DNA of 64,000 nt from Siphlonurus alternatus (lineage: Eukaryota; Arthropoda; Insecta; Ephemeroptera; Siphlonuridae), in NCBI GenBank assembly GCA_949825025.1, contig OX463782.1, positions 31,653,351 through 31,717,350 of the forward strand, read 5' to 3'. The notes below the pieces were generated by a model. It ran no database searches, was not told the DNA's origin, and saw only the letters and a program-made list of their open reading frames with translations. The translations under genes were made by a program, and so were the position numbers. Shown here in pieces: positions 1-16,407 of this stretch; within the stretch, counting starts at the first letter, position 1, and each line of letters begins with the position of its first letter.

Positions 1-1205
1 GTTGAAGTTACTTCGCCAAACGTATCTAACCATAGGTGAAACATTTTCTGGTCACCTAAGCAAAAGACATGTTTTTTTTAAAATCAACTAACAACCCTCA
101 TTTTTCTACCTTTAAATAAAAATATTATTTCTTTTCTTTTTAAATAAATAAAATTGATTAGCTTTATCATCTATACATTACTGAAATCATAATAGTTGTT
201 ACAAATTTTGCCAATATAGTTTGATGCAAAAGGACGTTGCATGATTATTTTGTTGACATGATCAACTCTCTTGCGGGCCCAACCCTCCTCGCTGCGCTCC
301 TTCTTTCTCCCCCCACCCCCCGTGGTGCGCGGAGGAGGAGACAAGGCCCCTAGCCCAGAGGCACAGCCTGACACAATCCAATGACGTAGCAGCAGAATGA
401 GAGCATTCATTGTGTCAACTCAGAGACATTCTATCTCGCTTGTGCCTCTGAAAAGAGAGAAGACAAACCAGACTGGGTTAATAACGTGTGACACCACACA
501 TGTTCATTACATTTATTGGCTCTTCTCATTTTGTGTATAGACAGTTAATAAAATAAATTAATTAAAAGAAGAGCCACTAACAGAGTAGGACTCGGGGGAA
601 GGTTATTTATTTCTTCATGTTAAAATTAATGAAAACAATCATATTTATATTATTTAGCATTAAGACATTTAAAAGTGGACATGATTAGCTTGATGAAGTT
701 ATCTGCTGACCTAATTGTTTAGGGAGACATGATAGTATGATAATTTCTAAATTTAGTCTGTTGGTACATTTACTTATTTACTTTCAGTGATGTTTAAGTT
801 GATCTAAAATTGAGAAGAATACAATCACTTTTACTAAGTTTTACCCCCCCCCCCTTCCTTATTGTTAAATAACAACTAAAATTTAATATAAATATTGAAA
901 TATTGTTAAATTCTAATTTGAAACCAACCGCCTTATTTTAATATAATTATAGATGCCAAGTAAAGGCCCTTCCCTTCCTTCCCTTGCTATTGATGGACAT
1001 AGGATATTAATCCCCCCTGGTGGACTTGGAGGGTTTGAGTCCTATCTGCCTGGTTGTGGTGTGTTCGGGATCACCGCTCTGTCCAGTCTGGTGTAGCCAC
1101 CACGCAGCCCGCCTGGGAAGTTACGACTTTTGTCTGTTCCGTGCTACCGCCTACTTTTGCTACTCCTCACCGCTAGTGTGCCCAGCGGACACCTCAGACA
1201 CTCAC
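1..1205. other. Helicase intron and unassigned flank, no exon seen
   Basis: This stretch lies downstream (minus strand) of the last visible helicase exon, so it should be intron, with the remaining exons beyond the left edge. I searched for the expected next exon (conserved motif VI, HRIGRTGR) on the minus strand and did not find it. Positions 1010-1200 are GC-richer and contain a B-box-like string (gggtttgagtcc) near 1032, which may be part of an old tRNA-derived SINE; that is a weak suggestion. A C-run is at 843-854. Otherwise the DNA is AT-rich and featureless. Confidence 0.5.
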
Positions 1206-5364
<4,159 letters not shown>

Positions 5365-5844
5365 TACTGCTGATTTAAGACTTTTTTCTGCTTTTTAGAA
5401 TGTCACAAAATGCCGGACGATGCGTAGAAGAATCAGAAGAATGTAGGGGAAGGGGAAGGGGAGAGTAGGGGAAACGGAAGTAGGGGAAAGTGGGGAAACA
5501 GAAACAAGAAACAAGCGAAGAACGGAATATTGTAAAAAATTAAATTTTCATCCATTAGCTAATTAAAAATTTGATTGTTTTATTTTAATGATGTTTAGAA
5601 GTTCATTAAAAATGCACTAATTTATTCTCTTCATAATTCCAATATAAAAAAATTTCCTGTATTTTTTTTTTAAATTTTTCAAATGCGAACAAACAAAAAA
5701 AGGTCATAATGCGTTTGGCGCCAGACCCAAAAATTGTCCAAAACAAACTTCTTCAGCTTGTGAGGATGAGAAAAACGTGTGAATTATTGTCTATTTTTGT
5801 GTTGTATCGCGAAAATTATTTGTGATTATAATGCATATACCATA
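5365..5844. promoter_or_regulatory. Bidirectional promoter region, helicase / PP1-motif gene
   Basis: Divergent start codons at 5364 (-) and 5845 (+) are 480 bp apart. The helicase 5' UTR probably occupies the lower part (about 5365-5420). A purine-rich GGGGAA-repeat tract lies at 5441-5500. No TATA box is obvious. The call rests on gene arrangement only. Confidence 0.55.
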
Positions 5845-7599
5845 ATGAGTAATACTTCTAAGAAGACAGTTACGTTTCGTGACCACAGAGTGAGAACTAG
5901 ACCGAAATCTGAGGGTGCTGACAACTTGAAGCCACCTGTTGTCATTCCTGCATCCAAACTTTTATCTTCTCGCAGGAGTACTGCACAAATTTCTGATAAA
6001 AATAGTAAATTGAAGACTAGCAAAGATTCAACATCTTCTGTGTCATCATCTCGTATGCATACTATGCAAATTAAAAGATACCAGTCAAAACAGACAGTAA
6101 AATCTGTGGTTCGTAACTGTGACACCAAACGCCCAGAGTATGTTTGTATAATAAAACCTCATGAATCAAAAACATCAAGCACACAAACTTTTGATGAAAA
6201 TGCTTCTTCATCATCAGTTTCAACTCTTCTGGTTCCAACTCGGCACACAACATTAAAAACTGCTCGTCAAATACGCAGAGTTTCGGAATTGGATTTAGAA
6301 GAAGCGTATAAATCAGTCGAAGGAATGACAGTAGTGGAGGAAAATATGGATAGAAAGGTGATTTTTCCTCACTATACCTTACCGGTATATTTAATATGAA
6401 AAGGGAGAGGGTAATGTCCAGAAAAATGTGCGTTCATTACAACAAAACAAGAAATACAGTACTTGAATACAAGTAATTAATTTCTCATCAGCCACCCCCA
6501 CGTATGATCTTACCTATCCTTGCAAAACAAAAGATCTGACTTACTAGGGCTTTACTATGCTATACTGTCTTAACTGTTAGCTAAAAAAGGTCCTGTAGTT
6601 GCATGACTAATGAAGTATGCATATCATGAGGACAGAAGTTACACTATGTATTAAGGCTCATTTCCATGGAGCGATGTCGAGCGAGGCTTGGCGGGGCGAG
6701 AAAAGCGCACTTGCTTCAATCTCGTATGGCGGCCATGTTGGCAAAAAAACGCCCCCCGCAAGGCGAGGAAATTCCGAGCCTTTGATTGGCTATGGCACGC
6801 AATTTTCTCGCTTTCCACGCTCCATGGAAATCCGCCTTTAAGGCCTTTAAGGCGGATTTCCATGGAGCGTGGAAAGCGAGAAAATTGCGTGCCATAGCCA
6901 ATCAAAGGCTCGGAATTTCCTCGCCTTGCGGGGGGCGTTTTTTTGCCAACATGGCCGCCATACGAGATTGAAGCAAGTGCGCTTTTCTCGCCCCGCCAAG
7001 CCTCGCTCGACATCGCTCCATGGAAATGAGCCTTTACAGTAATAAAAAAAGTGCATTATATACAGTACATAAAATATAATGATGTAATGTAGTACCGGTA
7101 CATAGTAAAAATTCAAAACAAAACATATTTTGAGCTTCCTAGAAGCATTTTTGGTTGACAGGGTCACCTATTCAAATTAGTGAGATAAATATATGTAACA
7201 CTAATACACTAATATAAATTTTCTTCACTATTAAGAGTGGATGATTGTTTATGACCAATAAAACTTGTGTTTCAGGTGGCAAGGGCTGCACTAAACATTG
7301 CCTCGGACGAGCGTCTCTACTCTGACCTTGTCAGTGTGGATGTGGCGGAGAGCCAGCTGGGCCCGAGGATAGCAGACCTTCGCCTGCACCGTTCCAGAGA
7401 GAAGCTGGATCTCGAGCCGCGACTGGAGGACTTCTGCCAAGCAGACACGGAACACGAGGAGTGCTGGCCCAGCTTCCCCCCAGTGTCTATCCCCTTTGAC
7501 CCGGTACCCATGTATGACGGCAAGCAAGTGGCTCAGAAAATGCACAAGTGGCAGCAGAAAAGTAAACAGTTGTTGCAGTTTGGTGAATCTAGTGGATGA
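5845..7599 (+). CDS. Two-exon protein with PP1-docking RVxF motif, possibly PPP1R35-like
   Basis: Exons 5845-6357 and 7276-7599 (donor AAG|GTGATT, acceptor TTTCAG|GTGGCA, phase 0) give 278 residues. An upstream in-frame ATG at 5779 is possible, but 5845 gives a cleaner basic N-terminus (MSNTSKKTVTF). Residues 7-11, KTVTF, fit the RVxF consensus for binding protein phosphatase 1. The first exon is basic and Ser/Thr-rich, probably disordered. The second encodes a denser, conserved-looking region (VARAALNIASDERLY, then DLVSVDVAESQLG, then a Pro-rich stretch WPSFPPVSIPFDPVP and a basic C-terminus). The RVxF plus this C-terminal layout reminds me of PPP1R35, a centriole-elongation factor, but I recall that family only loosely. 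It shares a promoter region with the helicase. Confidence 0.72.
6654..7033. mobile_element. Foldback MITE, Harbinger-like, TTA target duplication
   Basis: Almost perfect 380-bp palindrome in the single intron of the PP1-motif gene. Ends read AGGCTCATTTCCATGGAGCG and its inverse, flanked on both sides by TTA (6651-6653 and 7034-7036). A 3-bp TTA duplication and a TIR starting AGG fit PIF/Harbinger. The centre (about 6835-6855) is a second small palindrome of aaggcctttaaggcgg type. Open frames inside mirror each other and are structural artefacts. Confidence 0.85.
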
Positions 7600-9468
7600 T
7601 AATGTACTTGAGAATTGTTTGCAAAATTATTTTATGCAAATAATCAAGTTGAATAGCTTATTGTAAATTTAATAATTATTAATTTATATTAAAAGTTGTA
7701 GTAAATGTACCAATGTGTGATTTTATGTTTGAGAATTTTTATATTTTGTTTTTAGTAACATACTGTTTAATGTTTATATTATGCATACTGTAAATTAAGT
7801 TGACAAGCTAATTGTAAATTTCATACTACAGTAGTTATAACTTTATTATCCGACATTAACAAGTGCTCACAAGTAAAATTGACTGTTAATTGTAGTTTAT
7901 TATTATTATAAATTTAATTACAGTATGCATAGTTTATAATCCAGGGTTTTAAAATATTTCTCAAATTAAAACATACATACATAACATGACGCCATATCCC
8001 TTTACGGGGTAAGCCAGCATCATTATTACCTCGTCCGTCTATAATTAATGAGTTTCCTTTTATTGCGTTTGGATGGAATAAAAATAGTAATAAGTTTTGT
8101 TCATAAATGCACAAATGAGAATCAAGAATCTGATTTTACTTAAAAAAGTTTTTTTTTTAGGTACAGATGGTTCATCCAATTCATGAATGAATTTTGCATT
8201 TACAATCATACCAAGCATTTCCATTTTTTGTTGAGTTAAGAGTTTTTGTTCCTTCTCTATTAAACCGTTTAAGTTTAAAAGCATAATTACAGTATGGTAT
8301 TTCAAGATTGAACTGATTACATAATGCTGTTATTGGTAACGATTTTATTATTACAGCACACATTCTTGAAATTTGTATAAATATTAAGGGTAAGATAACA
8401 CGAACAATCGATTGTTGTTAGTCCCATTTGATTAACATGTAAACCTTAGCAACCTCATAATGATTCTGAATTTTTTTTGAGAGACAGTTCTCGGCATTAA
8501 AAAAATATGGAAAAAATTTCAAAACAATCGGACGATCCAATTTTTTTAAATGAATTTTTTAAATTTTCAGTATAGGGCTTCCCCATGGAGACCGAAACTA
8601 AAAAATTAATTTAAAAAAATTGGATCGTCCGATTGTTTTGAAATTTTTTCCATATTTTTTTAATGCCAAAAACTGTCTCTCAAAAAAAATTCAGAATCAT
8701 TATGAGGTTGCTAAGGTTTACATGTTAATCAAATGGGACTAACAACAATCGATTGTTCGTGTTATCTTACCCTTAATATGACTTGAGTATAATAATTGTA
8801 GATTTACTATATCAGTCTACAAGATTCATTCATAAGTTAAAACAATAGTTTTATGTTTCTAAATATTTTTTTTGTAAATTGACTGCACTGCTCTTGCCTG
8901 CTGTTATAAATAAATACAGTACTTAAAAAAAAAATCTATAAATAAATTAAACTGCAAACTAGTTTTTATGTGTTAAAAAATAAAATACATTTATAAATTT
9001 ACATAAAAATGATGACTGCTTTATTCTAATCCGGACTAGGTTGCAATCACTCCACTGTTGTATCACTTAAACTGAAAGAGGAGACTCCCGCAAGTAGCCG
9101 GAACAAGAACATTGATGACTACATAAGAGAAAAATCCTAGATTTGTTACATGGTACAGACAGTCATGTGAACAACTCTGGGTTTAAATGTCCTCTCTCAT
9201 AGCTACAGGCAGTGTGAACATTCTCCCCTGGAGCTTTAGTTTAAAACACAAAAGAGATGGAGATCTACTTTAGGGTAGGTAAGGAAAGCACCCAGTCTAG
9301 CCATCCCAAATGAGTTCAGGTTCACCACGCCTGTATTAATAGATTGCGTGACAACACCAAAACATAGCAGGGGTGATGTTCAGACTACAGGGGAGAGAAT
9401 ATCATTTTACCAAAAGTGGATACATGATTGTCTGTACTCGTATCAGTTTAAGACTCCGCCTGTAATAT
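7600..9468. other. Tail-to-tail intergenic region
   Basis: Holds the 3' UTR of the plus-strand gene (AT-rich, from 7600) and, on the minus strand, the probable 3' UTR of POLRMT, with a polyadenylation signal AATAAA (complement at 9020-9025). A TTAA foldback lies at 8384-8776. No further gene was recognised. Confidence 0.6.
8384..8776. mobile_element. TTAA-flanked foldback element
   Basis: 393-bp near-perfect inverted repeat starting TTAAGGGTAAGATAACACG and ending with its inverse. Arms are about 180 bp with a short centre near 8580 (ggcttccccatggag). Shares its terminal plan with copies at 14.7, 15.6, 28.4, 31.1 and 33.3 kb. Non-autonomous; no transposase. Confidence 0.85.
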
Positions 9469-9827
9469 TTAACTGAAGAAGTAGATTGACTTGAGCACCT
9501 TGGACAGATCAAATCTTCCTCTTGGAGGCACTTGGGTAAGAACAAGGTTCAGCTTCTTCTTGGCATTTTCGAGGGAAGATTTCTCTTGGAGATCCCTGAA
9601 ACAAGAGTGCATGTTCTAGGCTATTGTTTTTATAAAAGTTACAAAGAACTTGAACAATATGTCACCCAGATGTTGTAAATTTCAGTAAGTACAGTTTTTC
9701 ACAAATTTATCACCCCCCCCCCTTTTTTTTTTTTTTTTTTTTTATTTCTACTTTTGACCTAATTTGCACTTAACATGAATACTTTATGTTCTGTAATCCA
9801 TGTTAGTCACAATGCATGGGAGAGAAC

Positions 9828-9873
<46 letters not shown>

Positions 9874-12800
9874 CTTTTTAATATTTGCTGTATGACTTAA
9901 GTTTGACTGTTTGACTTACAGACTGTCGAAGCTGTATCTCTCCACTAAATATCTGGACAAGTCCTCCAAAATTGGCTGCTTGTGCAGAGCAACAAACTGT
10001 TCTCTGCAAACCTGAAACAACAACATGATTAGAAAGATGATTTTTCATGGAAAAATTATCAAATTAAGAAGGTAAATAGAAAAAAGGAGCTTGAAAGAGG
10101 GAGAGCTATCTTTACCTTGTTCATGATGTGCACTGTGCTGGGGTGAGTCCAGAAGCAGTCGTGCACAGACACGAAGGTGATACCTTGCTGCTCACAGAAG
10201 AGGGATGTCAGCATCATATGGCTAGAGTCCAGCGAGTGGATGAAGTTTGGGGGAAATGCATTCTTCTGTTTCATCACATTAGGACGACTGTAACAAACAA
10301 TTGTTAATGAAATACACACTATCCAAATAATATTGGTTTTTAGGCTAAAAAAAAAAACAACTTTATAAAGCTGGGGGGGGGGGGGGGAAGGACGCCAATT
10401 TTTAGTACAGTAGGTAATTTTAAAACATAAGTATGTCTTCTTCTTCTTTTCGTATGCCCACGTTTTGGTCACTAAACCATTTTACTTCTAGCAAGCCAAT
10501 AGAGAAAAGACTCTTTCTCTTCTCTCTTCATGTTGCCAGGCAACAAGTCAAGTTCTGTAGTTAAGGGAAAGGGAACGCCAGAGTTGTGCCGCGATCGCAG
10601 CGCCTCTATATCAATATTCAAATTGTCCCACTCCAAAGATACCACGCAAGTCACGGCAGTTTTATATTCAATTTATTTATAAATAATGAGTTAAATAATA
10701 ACTGTTATGGTTGTTTTATTTATAAAACTTTTTTTTCATTACTATAAAACATTTTTGGAAAGTTTTTACTTTAGGTGAGTGGATTATAAGCGTTGTTTTG
10801 GTTCAATAGTCAGCCTGTTTCATTCGCCAGTTGTTTAATGGCCGACCAAAAAGGGGTGTGTGAGAGTGAGAATATCTGACCCCTAGAAGATAACGTTGAA
10901 AAAAGTCTAACCAAACTTTTTAATCAGATGAAACCGGAAAGCGAAACGAATGGGGCTTTTAATCAGGGACCGGAAAGCGAAACGTGGAAGGGGACCCAAT
11001 ACAAAAATCCAATTAAGTAAAAAAAAAAAAAATCAGTAAAAAAAAGGCCTTACGCGGACTCAAACCCACTCCCGCCTGCATGCCAAGCAGGCGTGCATAC
11101 CCCTGCGCCACGCCACTGCTACGGTAGTTGGATGAAAATAAAGTTTATTTGAAGGAAAAAAATGGACTTTTTTCAACGTTATCTTCTAGTAGCGAAATTC
11201 TGTGTGAGACGTGCGAGTGTCAAAAATGGTGCAGTTATTATCAATTTACGTCGCTCCCACTCTCATAATTGTCTTTTTTTTTTGCTGTGAAGGTTTGTCC
11301 TAGTGCATTAAGTTTATTTCTAGTTTTTTTTAAAAATCGGACGATTGGATTATAGAATTTTTCTAACGTCACTGAAATGCAGCGTATGCTTGTTCAATAA
11401 ATGGGTTTAGTTTCAATACACGTAACTCGGAAACTAGATCGTATTTGTATTGACAATATTTTAAGAGCTAATGAACGACATAGAGGAGAATATTTTAAAA
11501 TATTTTCGGAGGAACAAATGAGAGTGGAAAATTTAACATTGGTGGCGTTACTTTACCCTTAATGCAGAGCATCTAAACAGATGCCCTGTGTCTTGAGGTT
11601 CATTTTTACATAATTTACAAATGTCACTATCTTGGATTTTAAATTTCTTCTGATAGCATCCAAGATAGTCATGGCCTGTGTCTAATCTTAATTTAGCAGT
11701 ATCCGTGAGTCTATTATTCAAATGAGTTCTGGCTGATAAGTATGTGTTAATGGTTTAGTATCAGAAAAATATTTTCATTCTGATTTTTAAATAAATTAAT
11801 AACAAATTGTTGTTATATTTGAGATGGCCTAATGAACTAATGAACATACTCAAACATGTCCATGTTGTAGTGCTCATGCAGCTTGCGACCGCCTTGGGCG
11901 GAGTCTGCCTTCTTGTTGCGACTGTACGGCTGCACGATGGGGAGACCCAGAGGTGTGACCCACTCCACGTTCTGTCCACGCACCTGCGAGATGAGCCGAG
12001 CACTCTCCGTGAACCAGTCCTGCAAAATTAAATCGTTACACACCATGGAGAAAATCCTCAATCAGCTAAAACAATTCAACGAAAAAGTTAAAATGCACTT
12101 GTATCTAATGTTAAAAATAATAAGCATATTAAATTTTTTATTTCAATAGAATAAATTGTTTTCAAAAAGTTTCAGTTCTAAAGAGGATACAAAAAATAAA
12201 GGTGAGAGTTTTACCTGAATCTCCTTTGTGGAGGTGAACATTTCTCTCAAACTTTCAAATGTTTTTCCTACAAGATAAGTTGACGATTGCCATACAAAGT
12301 CTTTAGGAAACTTATCAATGTCTGAAACAGAGATAAACAAAATTACCAACAACAATTATTAATACTGATTAAAGGTTGATATTGAAACTAATTCTAATTC
12401 CAAATAAAAATCTGAAAGGAATTTTGAACTGTTATTTTTTTTTTTTATTTTGCATGAACATCATGATATTTTATTTTATTCATGTAGGCATACAGTATAA
12501 TACATATAAAAATACAGTATTCAAATTAATGCACCGAGTTGATTTCATTATAAATCATTCTCCAATGACCTAGGCTCACCTTTGAGCTGTCTTGCTATCT
12601 GCAGTCTCGCCCCGTACCGAGTCACTCCGTACACGGTGGTCATTACAGTTTGCTTGATGACCTTCCGCTTGACGTAGCCGTCCAGCACCTGGGCCACCTT
12701 CACCCCTGCTGCAGCGTCCTTGGTCCTCTCCCGCTCAACCTAAAACACAATTATCATGACAGTAACAGGGGTATCAAATAAGAATCATGTTACTTCAATT

Positions 12801-14285
12801 TAAGCTATACAAATAATGTAACTAAATTGTCTAAAATCGTTATAATTTTTTTCTTTTCTTTTTCTCTTCTTCTTTTTTTTTTTTTTTTTTAATTTTACTA
12901 CTATTTTTCCCATGCATATTGTTAAGTAATATGGCAGTTCATCGTCCCTGGCTTCTTCTACAAAAACCATTTTCTTTTTTACATTTAAAAACTCATTAAA
13001 TTATGAGATTCAATGTTAATATCTTTGAATTCTAACACAAAAAGCAACCCCAAAAGGAATCTCACCAGGGCTGCCACGCAGCTGTACACGTCCTGTGGCT
13101 CCGGTGCTGGAGTGAGGTTGACGCTGATAGCCCCCGCCTCGTCCCTGCCCAGGGCAGCATAGTGCTGCAGGCCGTTGCAGGAGCCGTCCTGGTGGATGGG
13201 GAAGTGGCTGACATACGCCGCAGGGTTGGGGGAGCGTGAGGCTCGTGCCACCTCCATGCAGCACGCCAGCGTCTGCCAGGGCTCGTCAGACTGAGACCAC
13301 CAGCGTCGACCCTGAGACAAGGAAGGTTAATGAAGGAATGTAAAAATAAAGGGGGAGTTAATAAAAGAAGTGCAGAAAAATAAAAACTACTAGCTACAAA
13401 GTTGAAGAGACTGAAAATATATCGGTATGACATCATAATTCCAAAGATAATAAAAATCATAAATAAAAATATAGTGAGAATTAAAACGACATTGTCAACA
13501 TAAATACCATGATCAAAAATAAATAAATAAATTAATGAGTGAGTGAATGAACGAATAATAAATAAATAAATAAAAATACTCTATATAGTGTATATGTAGT
13601 ATATATGTACTGGTATTCTACTGTACAACAATATTAGAGAAAATATTTCCTTATCTAAATATTTGAGACCAAGAAACACTTGGACTCAATTATCCTTGTT
13701 TATCAAAGATAAACATTATTAACCTGTTCTGAAAACACGTAGAGACATCAACCACAGTCATGCCTACCGTCAAGGGGTTGTCTGCAGAGTCGAGGATCTC
13801 CGGCATGATTTCCTCGGCGAACCTGAGCCTCTCGGCGACGCTCTCCCTTTTCTTCAGTCCGGTCAGGTTGACGATGTGGATCTTGAGCCAGTCGAGGCCG
13901 TGCTGGCCCAGTGGCTCCCCCTTGGCAAAGCACAGGATGGATCGTGCCATGTCGGACCCCATGTGGTTCAGGTGTGGGGGACATGGGTACACTCGGCCTC
14001 GGAAGTCCATGTTGTGGGGCAGCCAGAATATGTGCTTGCGGAACTACAGACAAGAGGAGGAGTCTCAGAATTAAAGGAGAGTTCTGTTGATAAGTTATTT
14101 TTTTTTATAGTTTTTTAAGGCACTTAAAACATACAAAAAATACTGTAGGACTTATGAGAAAATAAATAAATAAATATCAAAATTGTGTTTTTAAGGCACT
14201 TAAAACATACAAAAAATATTGTAGGACTTATGAAAAAATAATAAATAAATAAATAAATGAATAAATAAATAAATAAATAAATGAA

Positions 14286-14372
<87 letters not shown>

Positions 14373-16196
14373 GCAAATAAATAAGTAAGCAAATAAATAA
14401 AAAAGCAAATAGACGAATAAACAAATAAATTTGTTATGCAGAATTTTATTAGGATAATGTTTTAGAGCTCTGAATTTAGTATTATTATTATTAGTATAAA
14501 ACACTGTAAGTAATATGTGCTGGCAAGACTTTTCTCCTACTGAAAATTCTAAAATAAAAATCATACAGTTCATGTTATCCTTTTAATCAAAATCATATAA
14601 ATTAATACATTAATTTACTAAATCATAACACAAGCATAATTATATTGCTCCAACAAAATGAATTGACAGGAATTTTTAATTTTTAAGGGTAAGATAATGC
14701 CACCAATGTTTAAAAAAAAAAAAAAAAAAAAAAATCCCTCGCACGAAAATTATAAAAAACATTTAAAATATTCTCCTCTACACCCCCTATCAGTAGCTAA
14801 AATATCAGACCGTATACAAATACGAGCTAGTTTTTGAGTTATGAATTTTTAAAGTTGACTACTTTAACATGGAGAAATGGAACTTACACGTTAAATTAGT
14901 CAATTTTAAAAATTCATAACTCAAAAACTAGATCGTATTTGTACACCTGATATTTTAGCTACTGATAGGGGGTGTAGAGAACATTTTAAATTTTGTTCAT
15001 AATTTTCGTGAGGGATTTTTTTTAACATTGGCGGCATTATCTTACCCTTAAATGGGGTAATGAAGAGGGGGAGGGGAGGAAAAAAGGGGATAAAAACACT
15101 CACGTGGCTGGCCAGGGAGAGACGGTAGAGGGCGTCGCACCACAGACTGTACATCTCGGCCTTCTTGCGTCTGAGGGCAAGGCGCCGGCGGTAGGCCTGG
15201 AACCTCTCTGACTTGGTCATCTCCAGGGTGACCTGGTCGGGGGGAGGGCATGCAGAGGGGGGCTCGGGGATGTCCAGCTCAGAGGAGCCCCCAGACCGGA
15301 ACACCTCCGTCACCACGTCCAGCATCTGACAAGTTGAGGATTAAAGAATCAAACCTCTATTTCATGAAGTTGAAGGAACTGAAAAATTTATGGTTTGTAA
15401 AATCAAAGCTTACGCAAAAATGTCATAAAATTGAAAAATGGTCTAATAATTAGAGTAATACTGACCGGCTCATTTATTCTCCATGGCACGGAGCCTAGCT
15501 GGTTGAGGGAGTCCAGTGCCGGGTACAGCTGACTGGGGGGGACATTCACCATCCGGTCCCACTGCTGGACTGCCTGGTATGGTAGCCTAGGGGGAAAATT
15601 GTCTTAAGGTAGAGATAACGTCGAACAGCTGTTCGACGTAATCCCCTTTGATTGATATGTAAACCTTAGTAAATTGACAAAAATTCTGAAATTTTTTTGA
15701 GAGGCAGATATTAGTGCCTAAAAGCCATAGAAAAAGTTTCAGAAACATTTAACGAGCCGATTTCTTTAAATTAATTTTTTAGTTTGGCTCTCCATGGGAA
15801 AGCCCTATGCTGAAAATTAAAAAAAATTAATTAAAAAAAAAAATCGGCTTGTTAAATTGTTTTGAAATTTTTTCTATGGCTTTTAGGCACTAATATCTGC
15901 CTCTCAAAAATTTTTCAGAATTTTTGTCAATTTGCTAAGGTTTACATGTTAATCAAAGGGGATTACGTCAAACAGCTGTTCGGCGTTATCTCTACCTTAA
16001 TTTTAAGAAAACATTGGGCATTTCAGGACATTGGTAAATTGAAGACAAAGACTCTACGTATTCATTGAATTCATTCAATACAGTAAACACAATTAGATTT
16101 CTTGTATGCAGAGGGAACACAATTCTATACATAAAAGAGATGGGAAATGGCAGAAAAGGAAATTTAATTAATTATTAATTAATATTTATTTATTTT

Positions 16197-16247
<51 letters not shown>

Positions 16248-16312
16248 CTTATTTACTTATTTACTTATTTACTTATTTACTTATTTACTTATTTACTTAT
16301 TTACTTATTTAC

Positions 16313-16407
<95 letters not shown>

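Noticed and set aside
6651..7013. Open frames on both strands around 6.6-7.2 kb
   Set aside because: They mirror each other because the DNA is a palindrome; the frames are by-products of the foldback.
11045..11125. Functional tRNA-Ala gene
   Set aside because: Acceptor and T stems do not pair well and the segment is embedded in a palindromic element; kept only as tRNA-like.
13748..14053. Alternative frames over POLRMT exon 15
   Set aside because: Shadows of the exon encoding DFRGRVYPCPP; long because the exon is GC-rich.
14124..14573. 149-codon minus-strand frame rich in Tyr, Leu, Phe and Ile
   Set aside because: Translation of an (AAAT)n microsatellite; similar cases at 21.8, 42.9, 55.5 and 57.0 kb.
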